This document shows, in pieces, positions 55,659-64,000 of a stretch of 64,000 bases of DNA. The stretch comes from Marinobacterium ramblicola. GTDB lineage: Bacteria; Pseudomonadota; Gammaproteobacteria; Pseudomonadales; Balneatricaceae. The first letter of the stretch is position 1. Each line of letters begins with the position of its first letter. The notes beneath the pieces were generated by a model. It was not told the origin of the DNA. It made no database searches and saw nothing but the letters and a program-made list of their open reading frames with translations. The stretch covers positions 112,234 to 176,233 of the forward strand of contig NZ_JAHREP010000002.1 of NCBI RefSeq assembly GCF_019084545.1, in the 5' to 3' direction. The translations under genes and the position numbers were made by a program.

Positions 55659-57833
55659 GTGAATAATATCCAACCATCCCGATCCGGGTCTGGCGCACAG
55701 TCCGGGCTGCAACGGCACCGCTCGAGCCAGTACTTCCGTCATGGCGCCCTCTATATGGCCATCCTCGCTGTCATGGCGCCCCAGGCCTGGGCGGAGCAGC
55801 CGTCGCAGAGCGCGACCCTGGCACCGCTCGCCGTGGTCGGCGACTGGCTCGGCGAAGCGGACGAGAACACCGTGCGCGAGTTTCCCGGCGCGCGTTACCG
55901 TTTGAGCAAGGAGAGCTTTGACGAGGCGGGTGCCTCCAGCACCGCCGAGGCGCTACGCAAGATCCCCGGCGTGCAGGTGCTCGGCCAGTCCGAGAGCTAC
56001 GGCGCCAACCATGCTCTCAGCATCGGCGTGCGCGGCCTCAAGGCGCGCTTCTCCGAGAAGTCCACCATTCTGGTCGACGGCATGCCGCTGTCGTTTGCCC
56101 CCTACGGCCAGCCGCAGCTCTCCATCGCGCCGATCTCCTTGGGTAATCTGGGCGCGATCGACGTGGTCAAGGGTGGCAGCTCCGTGCGCTACGGACCGCA
56201 GAACGTCGGCGGCATCATCAACTTCGTCACCCCGGCCATCCCCAAGGAGACAAAAGGGCGGATCACCCTGCGCGGCGAAGGCGCCACCGGTGACGGCGAG
56301 GGTGATATCCGCGGCCAGGTCAACGCCTTCTACGGCGGTCATGTCACCGAGGATACCGGCCTGGCGCTGCTCTACTCCGGCAGCCACGGCAGCGGCTTCC
56401 GCGAGAACTCCGACGAGGATATCGACGACCTGATGCTGAAGGCGGAGAGCTGGCTCAACGACGACGCCAAGCTGGACGGTCACCTGCGCTACTTCAACGC
56501 CGAGACCCAACTGCCCGGTGGCCTCAACAAGGCCGAGTTCGACGCCGATCCCTACCAGTCGCGCTACGACTACAACCATTTCGACGGTGATCGCACCGAA
56601 GCGCGGCTGCGTTACACCCAGTTCCTCAGCGACACCCAGGAGTTCCAGATTCAGGGCTTCTACGCCAACACCTATCGCCTGTACGGCCTGCAGTTCAGCC
56701 CCGATGCCCGTCAGCGCTACGACGAGTGGGGCCGGGAGTACGATGTCTACGGCATCGAGCCGCGCTACACCCAGCTGTTCGAAGGCGAAAACCTCTCCCA
56801 CGAAGTCTCCGTCGGCTACCGCTACATCAACGAGGAGGCCGACCTGAACCGCTACCGCTGGAACAACTTCGCCGTCGGCAGCTCGCCGAAGACGGTCACC
56901 GGCGTGCTGCGCACTCTGGACAAGGCGGGCACCGAGGCCCACGCGCTCTACCTGGATGATCGTATCGCCTTCGGCGACTGGACCCTGACCCCGGGCGTGC
57001 GGGTGGAGGATGTGGAGGTGTACCGCCACAGCCTGATCAAGAAAAACGTCGCCAACGACTTCCGCAACGAGGAGAACTACACCGAAGTGCTGCCCTCGCT
57101 CAGCGCCGGTTACCGACTATCGCCGTCGACTCAGTTGTTCGCCAACTACAACACCTCGTTCGGCACCCTGCAGCACCTGCAGCTCTCCGATTCCACCGAC
57201 AACAACCTGGAGCCGGAGATCGCCCATACCGTCGAGCTGGGCGGGCGCTACAGCAGCGGTCGCCTGGGCGCGGAGCTGACCCTGTTCCATATCGACTTCG
57301 AGAATAAGCTGCAGTGGAGCGATGCCCTCGGCCACCACGTCAACCGTGGCGAGACCGAGCATTACGGCGTCGAGATGGCGCTGGCCTACGACCTGACCGC
57401 CAACCTGAACCTGCACGGTAACCTGGCCTATACCTATGCCGAGTTCAAGGAGGGGGATCTTAAGGGTAACGAACTGCCCTACTACTCCAACTGGACCGCC
57501 AACCTGGGCGCGCAGTACCGTCGCGGCGACTGGAGCTACAACCTGGAGGGCTATGCCCAGTCCAGCCAGTACACCGACAACGACAACACGGAGTCACTCA
57601 CTGTGGTCGACGACACCTACTTCCGTGGTCATATGCCGGGTTACATGATCTGGAATACCCGCGCGGGCTACCGTATACCCGGCATGGGCAGCAACACCCA
57701 GGTCGCGTTCGGTCTGAAAAACCTGTTCGATCAGCAGTACTACAGCCTGAGCGGCCCGGACCAGCCCTACGGCGCCGGTATCGACATCGGTGCGCCGCGC
57801 ACCGCCTACCTCGAACTGTCGATGGGCTTCTGA
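55659..57833 (+). CDS. FecA-like TonB-dependent receptor without signalling domain
   Basis: The 724-residue outer-membrane receptor has a long signal region cleaved near AWA-EQ (residue 45). The plug contains STAEALRKIPGVQVLG, then VRYGPQNVGGIINFVTPAIP, typical of ferric-dicitrate receptors. The barrel ends in AYLELSMGF. The plug starts about 40 residues after the signal, so the roughly 80-residue N-terminal STN signalling domain of FecA is absent although an ECF sigma gene adjoins. It has a GTG start with AGGAG upstream. The ligand is probably ferric citrate or another citrate-type siderophore. Confidence 0.88.
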   Translation: MNNIQPSRSGSGAQSGLQRHRSSQYFRHGALYMAILAVMAPQAWAEQPSQSATLAPLAVVGDWLGEADENTVREFPGARYRLSKESFDEAGASSTAEALRKIPGVQVLGQSESYGANHALSIGVRGLKARFSEKSTILVDGMPLSFAPYGQPQLSIAPISLGNLGAIDVVKGGSSVRYGPQNVGGIINFVTPAIPKETKGRITLRGEGATGDGEGDIRGQVNAFYGGHVTEDTGLALLYSGSHGSGFRENSDEDIDDLMLKAESWLNDDAKLDGHLRYFNAETQLPGGLNKAEFDADPYQSRYDYNHFDGDRTEARLRYTQFLSDTQEFQIQGFYANTYRLYGLQFSPDARQRYDEWGREYDVYGIEPRYTQLFEGENLSHEVSVGYRYINEEADLNRYRWNNFAVGSSPKTVTGVLRTLDKAGTEAHALYLDDRIAFGDWTLTPGVRVEDVEVYRHSLIKKNVANDFRNEENYTEVLPSLSAGYRLSPSTQLFANYNTSFGTLQHLQLSDSTDNNLEPEIAHTVELGGRYSSGRLGAELTLFHIDFENKLQWSDALGHHVNRGETEHYGVEMALAYDLTANLNLHGNLAYTYAEFKEGDLKGNELPYYSNWTANLGAQYRRGDWSYNLEGYAQSSQYTDNDNTESLTVVDDTYFRGHMPGYMIWNTRAGYRIPGMGSNTQVAFGLKNLFDQQYYSLSGPDQPYGAGIDIGAPRTAYLELSMGF

Positions 57834-58005
57834 TCCCTTCAGCGTACAGGAGTACGGACCGACCGGCAGGGACGCCGGACCCCCAAAAGTTTGATCGGCA
57901 TAAACCTGGGCTTTTAATCGTCAGCATTTTCCGTATGCGGGTTCCGGACCTAGACTGGATGACAACTGACTCACAATACCCAACACCGCAGCACAGGTTT
58001 GTACG

Positions 58006-59319
58006 ATGAAGAACTACACAAGCATGGATCATTTCTGGATGCCGTTCACCGCGAACCGGGCATTCAAGGCGGCGCCGCGCATCATCGAGCGGGCCGAAGG
58101 TATGTGGCTCTACGCTGAGGATGGTCGCAAGATCCTCGATGCCACCGCGGGTCTCTGGTGCGTCAATGCCGGTCATGGCCGTCAGAAGATCGCTGACGCC
58201 ATCGCGCAGCAGGCGATGAAACTGGATTACAGCTCGCCGTTCAACCTGGGCCATGATATCGGCTTCGAATTCGCCGAGCGGCTGACGAAATATACCCCGG
58301 ACAATCTGAACCGGGTGTTCTTCACCAATTCGGGCTCCGAGGCGGTGGAGAGTGCGCTGAAGATCGCCCTGGCCTACCAGAACGCCCGCGGCAAGAAGGG
58401 CAAATACCGCTTTATCGGCCGCGAGAAGGCGTATCACGGTGTCAATTTCGGCGGTATCTCCGTCGGCGGCCTGACCCCGAACCGCAAGGGGTTCGGTCCG
58501 CTGCTGCCGGTCGACCACCTGCCGCATACGCTGGACCTGCAGCGCAACGCCTTCAGCAAAGGGTTGCCGGAGCACGGCATCGAGAAGGCCGATGAACTGG
58601 CCAATCTGCTGCAGTTCCACGATCCGGACAGCATCGCCGCGGTGATCGTCGAGCCGATCTCCGGCGCCGGTGGCGTGGTATTGCCGCCGATCGGTTACCT
58701 GAAAAAGCTGCGTGAACTATGCACCAAGCACGATGTACTGCTGATCTTCGACGAAGTGATCACCGGCTGGGGTCGCCTAGGCGCCTCCTTCGCCTCCAAC
58801 CGCTTCGAAGTGGAGCCGGATATGATCACCTCCGCCAAGGGGATCACCAACGGCGCCATACCGCTGGGTGCCGTGTTCGTGCGTGACGAGATCTGCGATA
58901 CCGTGATCAATGCCGGTGCGCAAGGTGCGATCGAGTTCTTCCACGGCTACACCTACTCGGCGCATCCGATCGCCTGTGCCGCCGGCCTGGCGACCCTGGA
59001 TATCTACGACGAAGAGGGTTTGCTCGAGCGTGCCAGCGGCGAGATCGGTGCCTACTGGCAGGAGTCGCTGCACTCGCTGCAGGGCGAGCCGGGCATCGTA
59101 GACGTGCGCAACTACGGCCTGATCGGTGCCGTGCAGTTCGCCGCGCCGGACGGTTCGCTGGTCGGTCCGAAGATCATGCAGCGTTGCTACGAGAAGGGGA
59201 TGTCGGTGCGTGCCGTCGGCGACATCATCGCCTTCTCGCCGCCACTGATCATCGAAAAAGAGCATATCGACCAGATCGTCGAGACGCTGAGCGCCATCGC
59301 CCGCGAGATGTTTGCCTGA
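58006..59319 (+). CDS. omega-amino acid:pyruvate aminotransferase
   Basis: The 437-residue class III aminotransferase begins MDHFWMPFTANRAFKAAPRI, typical of beta-alanine:pyruvate transaminases. It has NSGSEAVESALKIA, the PLP-binding IFDEVITGWGRLG and Lys278 in SAKGITNGAIPLG. It would transfer the amino group of beta-alanine or another omega-amino acid to pyruvate. It is a single gene with its own terminator; no link to the siderophore genes is evident. Confidence 0.92.
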   Translation: MKNYTSMDHFWMPFTANRAFKAAPRIIERAEGMWLYAEDGRKILDATAGLWCVNAGHGRQKIADAIAQQAMKLDYSSPFNLGHDIGFEFAERLTKYTPDNLNRVFFTNSGSEAVESALKIALAYQNARGKKGKYRFIGREKAYHGVNFGGISVGGLTPNRKGFGPLLPVDHLPHTLDLQRNAFSKGLPEHGIEKADELANLLQFHDPDSIAAVIVEPISGAGGVVLPPIGYLKKLRELCTKHDVLLIFDEVITGWGRLGASFASNRFEVEPDMITSAKGITNGAIPLGAVFVRDEICDTVINAGAQGAIEFFHGYTYSAHPIACAAGLATLDIYDEEGLLERASGEIGAYWQESLHSLQGEPGIVDVRNYGLIGAVQFAAPDGSLVGPKIMQRCYEKGMSVRAVGDIIAFSPPLIIEKEHIDQIVETLSAIAREMFA

Positions 59320-59630
59320 AACTGAGGGTTTAACGCCGTTTCGCCCTCATCACCCCCAGTACGATATTGACATCGTGCATTGCCGGACCTTCTGCCGCAG
59401 GGAGGTCCGGTTTTTTTTACCCGCCATTGCGGTTCTTGCTCAGCCTGTCAGATTTTCAGATGAAATAGTTGCCGGGTTCCCATTACAGCGGATCACAACC
59501 GTTCCTGTCTGGCTTTTTTTGCACAGTGGGGGAATGGAAACCGGTGGAAAGTATTATATTAAGTGAGGTTAATTTAAGACTCTCTTAAGTTTGGGGATGC
59601 TAGCCTTTGGCAAAAAAGGGGATAGGCAGC
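59320..59630. other. intergenic region before the right-edge operon
   Basis: This 311-base gap holds the aminotransferase terminator (59383-59418) and an AT-rich stretch at 59540-59590 that probably contains the promoter of the next operon. No open frame with a family resemblance was seen in it. Confidence 0.6.
59383..59418 (+). terminator. Rho-independent terminator after the aminotransferase
   Basis: An 8-bp stem (CCGGACCT at 59383-59390 with AGGTCCGG at 59403-59410) is followed immediately by eight T residues. It lies 64 bases after the aminotransferase stop. Confidence 0.93.
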
Positions 59631-60260
59631 GTGAAACTCTCAACCGTTATATTGGCAGGCGTCGCACTCTCGACAGCCGCTCCACTCTATGCAGGCGAGC
59701 TACCACTTGGCGCCGTGGCGATCTATTCAAATGGACAGGTCAGGAAGCTGGTTCAACAGGGGCCGGATTGGACGCTTTGGGAAAGCGCGCGGAAAAGACT
59801 CTACAAGGAGTCTTACCTGCCCTATCTGCCGACACTGGAGTATCGCCGTTTCCCCGCCGAAAGCGGTGGCTATACGCAGCGGGTCGTAGCGGGAGATGTA
59901 GCGCAGTTGGTGCCCTTCGGTGATCGGCGCTCCGTTGACTTCACGGTTGATCGTCGCAAAAGCGATGGCACCAGTGATCAACGTCAGTGGCGCTGCAGTT
60001 ACGAAGGGACGGGGCGGGAGTCGTTGATGGACAGGAGCCTGGGCGTTCAGCTTTACCGCTGCACACGCTTCGCTGCGACCTCCGGGAGCGAGATCAAGGA
60101 GCTAAGGGAGATCAGCTACGCCCCCGATCCGGGGATCCAGGTCAAGGAGACCGTATCGCGTCCGGGCAGAGAGAGCGAAGTGACCCGTCTGGAGTATCTG
60201 TTGTCGCCGCAAGAGGCGAGTTATGAGCGCATAGCCGATCTGGTCAAGGCGCTGCGCTAG
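59631..60260 (+). CDS. exported protein of unknown function
   Basis: The 209-residue product is not recognised. The GTG start with AAGGGG upstream gives (M)KLSTVILAGVALSTAAPLYA, a Sec signal peptide with cleavage near LYA-GE. A TTG 8 codons upstream is the alternative. Two cysteines (WRCSYEG and LYRCTRF) may form a disulfide. It is the first gene of a plus-strand operon with the P-loop NTPase, ABC protein and hydrolase, 55 bases before the next start. Confidence 0.75.
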   Translation: MKLSTVILAGVALSTAAPLYAGELPLGAVAIYSNGQVRKLVQQGPDWTLWESARKRLYKESYLPYLPTLEYRRFPAESGGYTQRVVAGDVAQLVPFGDRRSVDFTVDRRKSDGTSDQRQWRCSYEGTGRESLMDRSLGVQLYRCTRFAATSGSEIKELREISYAPDPGIQVKETVSRPGRESEVTRLEYLLSPQEASYERIADLVKALR

Positions 60261-60315
60261 TGTGGTGATTAGTGAGGCGGGTCGCTCGACACGAGCCGTA
60301 TGTGAGAGGGAGAAA

Positions 60316-61377
60316 ATGTTGATCTCGAATCTGATTGCCGGTGCGAAACGGGCATTCATCACCCGCAATGTCGATCTGTCATTGGCAACGGGTTTTGGCG
60401 GCGCGGCCCCCGAAGCGGGGGATCTGGTGATCGCGCGCGTCGAACGAATCCGCCAGCATGCGCGTCTGGAGGATATCTACGGCAGGCGCGTTTGGTTGTA
60501 TCCGGGTGACCGGCTGGTGTTGGCGGCCGGATCCCGGTATTCCACCGCGCAGTATCGCGCAGAGCTTCCGCATGAGCTGGGCGAGTGTCAGCTGGTGGCC
60601 GCGGGTGGCATAGCGGCTCGCGTTGCCGATCGCAACGCTCAGGTAAAGCCGGCAACGGACCTGTTTATCGAGGGGATACTGGTCGATAGCGAAGGCGCCC
60701 CGCTGAACCTGAAACGGTTTCAGCGTTTGCCGGCAGCTCCTGTGCTGACGGGTTCCGCCCTACCGGCAGTGGTGGTGTTTGGCAGTGATATGGATGCCGG
60801 AAAAACCACCACGGCCTGCGCCGCGATCAGGGGGCTGAGTAACGCCGGATATCGGGTGCAGGGGGCAAAATTGACCGGTACCGGTGCCGGCCCCGATTTC
60901 TGGCGAATGCACGATGCCGGGGCCGTCGATGTTGCCGACTTTGTCGATGCGGGGTACGCCTCGACGGTGGGCATGACGCCGACGCAGATTCTGGAGATAT
61001 TGTCGCGCATCGAGCAGCGGGCACTGCAGCACAGAGCCGATGTGATGGTGATCGAGATTGCCGATGGGGTGTTGCAGCCGGAAACCTCGGCACTGATCGC
61101 CGACCCGGATTTTGTCGGTCGCTTCGATGGTGCTTTGGTTGCCGCGGATAATGCCGCTTCTGCCGCCTATGTGGCGCAGCGGGTTGCGATGGCCGGCCTG
61201 CCGATTCTGGCGATCAGCGGTGCGCTGACACGTTCTCCGGTCGCCTGTCAGGAGGTGGTGGCGGCGACGGCGCTATCGGTGTTTACGCCGGACCAGTTAC
61301 AGACCGCCGAGGTTATTCAAACGGTGTTGGCTCCGCTGTTCAGAGGTGGCGATGTTGCCCTCGGTGCTGGCGAGTAA
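60316..61377 (+). CDS. P-loop NTPase, DUF1611-like
   Basis: The 353-residue protein has an N-terminal domain of about 150 residues of unclear fold and a C-terminal dethiobiotin-synthetase-like P-loop domain. The P-loop GSDMDAGKTTT is at about 156-166, AKLTGTGAGPDFWRM follows, and a Walker-B-like VMVIEIADGVLQPET precedes ALVAADNAASAAYV. I recognise the class as DUF1611-like; the substrate is unknown. I start at the ATG of MLISNLIAG with GAGAGGGAG upstream. It overlaps the next gene by 26 bases, so the two products are probably made together. Confidence 0.8.
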   Translation: MLISNLIAGAKRAFITRNVDLSLATGFGGAAPEAGDLVIARVERIRQHARLEDIYGRRVWLYPGDRLVLAAGSRYSTAQYRAELPHELGECQLVAAGGIAARVADRNAQVKPATDLFIEGILVDSEGAPLNLKRFQRLPAAPVLTGSALPAVVVFGSDMDAGKTTTACAAIRGLSNAGYRVQGAKLTGTGAGPDFWRMHDAGAVDVADFVDAGYASTVGMTPTQILEILSRIEQRALQHRADVMVIEIADGVLQPETSALIADPDFVGRFDGALVAADNAASAAYVAQRVAMAGLPILAISGALTRSPVACQEVVAATALSVFTPDQLQTAEVIQTVLAPLFRGGDVALGAGE

Positions 61378-63013
61378 CCTGAGAGCCAGGTTGCTCGGTC
61401 TGCTGATCTGCAGCGGGCTTATGCTCTCGGCTGCGCTGGCCTCCCTGGTTCTGCTCACGCGTCGGCTGGGTGGAACTGCGCCGACGGGCGATAGCCTCTA
61501 TCCGCTGCTGGGCATTCTTCTCGCGCTGGTTGTGCTGGCCTGCGGACGTTTTGTCGAGCGTTATGCCGCAGAGGTGATGGCGCAGGATTACGTACATGAG
61601 CTGCGCCAGATGGTACTGGCGCATGCCTTGAACCTCCCCGCTCGTCACAACGGCAGAATCGCCAAAGGGGGTACGTTGCTGAGGTTGACCGGTGACATGG
61701 GTGCGGTCCGCAACTGGATCGTTCAGGGCATAGCACCGATGGTGGTGCTGGGCACCTGGTTGATCGCTTCGATGATCGCGCTGGCATTTTTGCACTGGAG
61801 TCTGGTGGCGGCGATCACTCTGCCGTTGTTGTTGTCGGTGTTCGTCAACTATCGGTTGGGTCGCCGGTTGTACCGGGTGTCGGAGGCTGCACGGCTCAAG
61901 CGGACGCATCTGATCCGCAACGTAACCGAGAAACTGGCCGCGATCGATGTCGTGCGCTCGTTCAATCAGCTGGGGCGGGAGAGTCGTCGTTTCGATCGCC
62001 AGGGCGCCCGCCTGCGTGATGCGCTTAACCGTCGTGCGCGGGTTTCGGGCCTGCTCCGTGGCGCCAACGAGGCGGCGGTACTGATCACGCTGGTGATTTT
62101 GGTGCTCGTCGGTCAGCAGCTGGTGTCCCGGTCGATCCTGACGCAGGCGGACTTTTCATTGATGCTGATTGCGGCGATCTACCTGCTGGCCAATCTGCGG
62201 CGATTGAGTCGCATCTACGAGCTGTGGACGTTGAACAGGGTGGCCAGCGACAAGCTTGAACACTTCCTGTCGATCAGGATACCGCCGCGTATCAAGGCGT
62301 CTGGCAAGATGCGGCGGAGCGAACGCGCGCCCCTTACGCTGATCGGCGCCGCAATTCCCGGGCGGTTGATGCCGGTCGATGCCGCCCTCGATACGCGGGA
62401 TCGAGTGCTGTTGAGCGGCCCCGGTGGCAGCGGTAAAACCACGTTGTTGCGGATGCTGGCCGGGCTTGAGTCCGGTATCGAAGGTCGCATAGAGCTGGAC
62501 GGTGTGTCTCAGCGAAAAATCGAGCCCAAGGCGTGGAGCAAGGTTGTGGCGCTGGTGAGCAACGATCTGCCGTTGCTGCGCGGAACCGTGCACGGCAACC
62601 TGTTCTACGGTCGCCGCCAATACGATGAAACCTACTATGCCGAAGTACTCCGGCTCTGCGGCCTGGAACACGCGATCGAGGCCGAACTGAGCCCCGATAC
62701 CGCGCTGATCGAAGGCGGTGCGAATCTTTCCAGCAGCAACCGCTATCGCCTGATGCTGGCGCGTGCCATGTTACGGCGCCCGCGCTACCTGCTGCTCGAC
62801 AGCCATGAAGCCCATCAGGACCAGGAGATCATCGCAGTGCTGATCGAGGTGTTGAGCCGGTATCGAGGCGGCGTCCTGATCTGCACCAATCTGGCGGAGC
62901 TGCAGCCGCACTGTACCCAGAGCTGGCAGTTGACGGCGGACCGGGGGTTCAGTGTGCGGCAGTTGAGGTTGCCTGCCCAGCAGTCTGAGATGGAGGTCGG
63001 ATATGTCGTCTGA
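61352..63013 (+). CDS. ABC exporter-type protein with degenerate ATPase domain
   Basis: The 553-residue protein has an ABC exporter membrane domain (about 1-300, six spans) and a C-terminal ATPase domain. Walker A is intact (GPGGSGKTT, 356-364). The signature reads LSSSN (459-463) instead of LSGGQ. The Walker B Asp483 is followed by Ser instead of the catalytic Glu (LLLDSHEA). The switch position reads ICTNL, with no His. It can probably bind ATP but hydrolysis by the usual mechanism is doubtful. The ATG at 61352 has AGAGG upstream; a GTG 2 codons earlier is possible. It overlaps both neighbours. Confidence 0.85.
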   Translation: MLPSVLASNLRARLLGLLICSGLMLSAALASLVLLTRRLGGTAPTGDSLYPLLGILLALVVLACGRFVERYAAEVMAQDYVHELRQMVLAHALNLPARHNGRIAKGGTLLRLTGDMGAVRNWIVQGIAPMVVLGTWLIASMIALAFLHWSLVAAITLPLLLSVFVNYRLGRRLYRVSEAARLKRTHLIRNVTEKLAAIDVVRSFNQLGRESRRFDRQGARLRDALNRRARVSGLLRGANEAAVLITLVILVLVGQQLVSRSILTQADFSLMLIAAIYLLANLRRLSRIYELWTLNRVASDKLEHFLSIRIPPRIKASGKMRRSERAPLTLIGAAIPGRLMPVDAALDTRDRVLLSGPGGSGKTTLLRMLAGLESGIEGRIELDGVSQRKIEPKAWSKVVALVSNDLPLLRGTVHGNLFYGRRQYDETYYAEVLRLCGLEHAIEAELSPDTALIEGGANLSSSNRYRLMLARAMLRRPRYLLLDSHEAHQDQEIIAVLIEVLSRYRGGVLICTNLAELQPHCTQSWQLTADRGFSVRQLRLPAQQSEMEVGYVV

Positions 63014-63818
63014 GTTTTTCACCCTGCCGGCGCCCGGTGAAATGGGCGAACTGACCCTGGCAGCGGCTCAGTCGCTAAAGTGCCTGATCTACAGGCCTAA
63101 TGTAGAGCAGCGCCCGGACCGCCTGCTGGTTGCGGTGCACGGCATATCACGCAACTACCGGAGCCAGGCAGCTGCATTCCGTTCGATGGCGGATCGTCTC
63201 GGCGTCTGCTTGATTGCACCGCTTTTCGACACTGAACATTTTCCCAACTACCAGCGGCTGGCCGCCAAACCGGGTCAGCGCCGGGCTGATCAGGCATTCA
63301 GTATGCTGCTGCTGGTGTGGCAGACCGCTCGTAGTCTGCCGGAATTGAAAATACATCTGTTCGGTTACTCGGGAGGTGCACAGTTCGCGCATCGATACGC
63401 CTGCCTGTACCCGGAGCGTATTGCGACACTGAGTGCATGCAGTGCCGGTTGGTACACCCTGCCCAGCCCGGAGATTCCTTATCCTTACGGTCTCAAGAAC
63501 TGGCCTCGGTGGTTGAGTACGCCGCGCGCTGACGAGTTTATACGCTTGCCGGTACTGGGTCTGGTCGGCGAGCTGGATTGTCAGCGCGATGCTTCCTTGC
63601 GCAAGAGCGCCCGTCTGGACCGCTGTCAGGGAGGTAACCGAATCGAGCGGATCGAGGCCTGGATCGCGCATATCAACAGACGACGTTCCGAACTTGGCAT
63701 AACGAGCCAGGCGTTACTGCAACTGATGCCGGGGCTAGGCCATGACTTTGACGCCTGTGCACAGAGCGGCCTGATGTTGCCGCCGATCGAACAATTTATT
63801 CAGCACCAAGGGGGGTAG
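63003..63818 (+). CDS. alpha/beta hydrolase
   Basis: The 271-residue protein has the alpha/beta hydrolase layout: oxyanion region VAVHGISRNYRS, nucleophile Ser123 in LFGYSGGAQFAHR, an acid in GLVGELDCQRD and His in PGLGHDFDAC. It resembles the poly-ester depolymerase/feruloyl-esterase type. No signal peptide is visible, so it is probably cytoplasmic. It overlaps the ABC gene by 11 bases. The substrate is unknown. Confidence 0.82.
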   Translation: MSSEFFTLPAPGEMGELTLAAAQSLKCLIYRPNVEQRPDRLLVAVHGISRNYRSQAAAFRSMADRLGVCLIAPLFDTEHFPNYQRLAAKPGQRRADQAFSMLLLVWQTARSLPELKIHLFGYSGGAQFAHRYACLYPERIATLSACSAGWYTLPSPEIPYPYGLKNWPRWLSTPRADEFIRLPVLGLVGELDCQRDASLRKSARLDRCQGGNRIERIEAWIAHINRRRSELGITSQALLQLMPGLGHDFDACAQSGLMLPPIEQFIQHQGG

Positions 63819-63827
63819 GGGATGATG

Positions 63828-64000
63828 TGGGGGAAGATGTTGGGTGGCGCTGTGGCGTTGGCTGTCCTGGCGGGTTGTCAGATCAAGCCTCAAAGTGACA
63901 GGACGCAGCTCAGCGGGGCGGAGCTCAGGGCGCTTTTCGTTGGTAAAACGGTCGAGTCCTACAGCCTCTCTTCCGGGGCAACGAGTTTCAGTTATTACCA
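63828..64000 (+). CDS. small lipoprotein, cut by the window edge
   Basis: The frame is open to the right edge. It starts at GTG 63828 (or ATG 63837) and gives (M)GKMLGGAVALAVLAGC, a good lipoprotein signal with lipobox LAGC. The mature part has SGAELRALFVGKTVESYSL, a GKT-type motif found in small exported proteins of unknown role. AGGGG lies upstream. It follows the hydrolase by 9 bases as part of the same operon. Confidence 0.65.

Overview
The window is a stretch of GC-rich chromosome from a gammaproteobacterium. The best evidence is gene order: tRNA-Met/Gln, ychF, pth, rplY, prs, tRNA-Gln, then lolB, a TPR lipoprotein, hemA, prfA, prmC and moeB. I know this block, in this order, from Pseudomonas and related genera. 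The species cannot be named from the sequence alone. No phage, transposase or CRISPR array was seen.

Left part (1-22.5 kb, minus strand). The housekeeping block is split by a roughly 16-kb operon between tRNA-Gln(CTG) and lolB, exactly where ispE normally sits; no ispE is visible. The inserted operon runs from about 20.1 kb down to 4.0 kb. It encodes a HlyB-type ABC exporter, a GNAT acetyltransferase, two related lipoproteins plus the 3' remnant of a third, a 3041-residue RTX protein with a lipase-like head, a HlyC-like acyltransferase and a HlyD-type adaptor. The outer-membrane TolC partner would come from elsewhere. A strong sigma-70 promoter with an overlapping dyad precedes the operon.

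Middle part (22.6-40.4 kb). hemA-prfA-prmC-moeB and two small genes run on the plus strand. Then come, on the minus strand, an ankyrin-like protein, an AEC transporter, a SixA-type phosphatase, a bufferin-type copper RiPP locus (bufA-bufB-bufC-doxX), an MFS transporter, a complete branched-chain amino-acid ABC operon (livKHMGF) and a LysR regulator.

Siderophore island (40.4-57.8 kb). Translationally coupled genes for an ATP-grasp ligase, two NIS synthetases, a PLP decarboxylase and an MFS exporter match the set that makes vibrioferrin (pvsABEDC order). They are followed by a TonB receptor, an ABC importer and a FhuF-like reductase (pvuABCDE plus reductase). Divergently lie an ECF sigma factor and a FecA-like receptor. 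Fur-box-like palindromes precede all three iron transcription units.

Right edge (58-64 kb, plus strand). An omega-amino-acid:pyruvate aminotransferase with a clear terminator is followed by a compact operon that I cannot assign to a known pathway: a small exported protein, a P-loop NTPase of the DUF1611-like type, an ABC exporter with a degenerate ATPase domain, an alpha/beta hydrolase and a lipoprotein that runs off the window. This is the best candidate for an undescribed system here.
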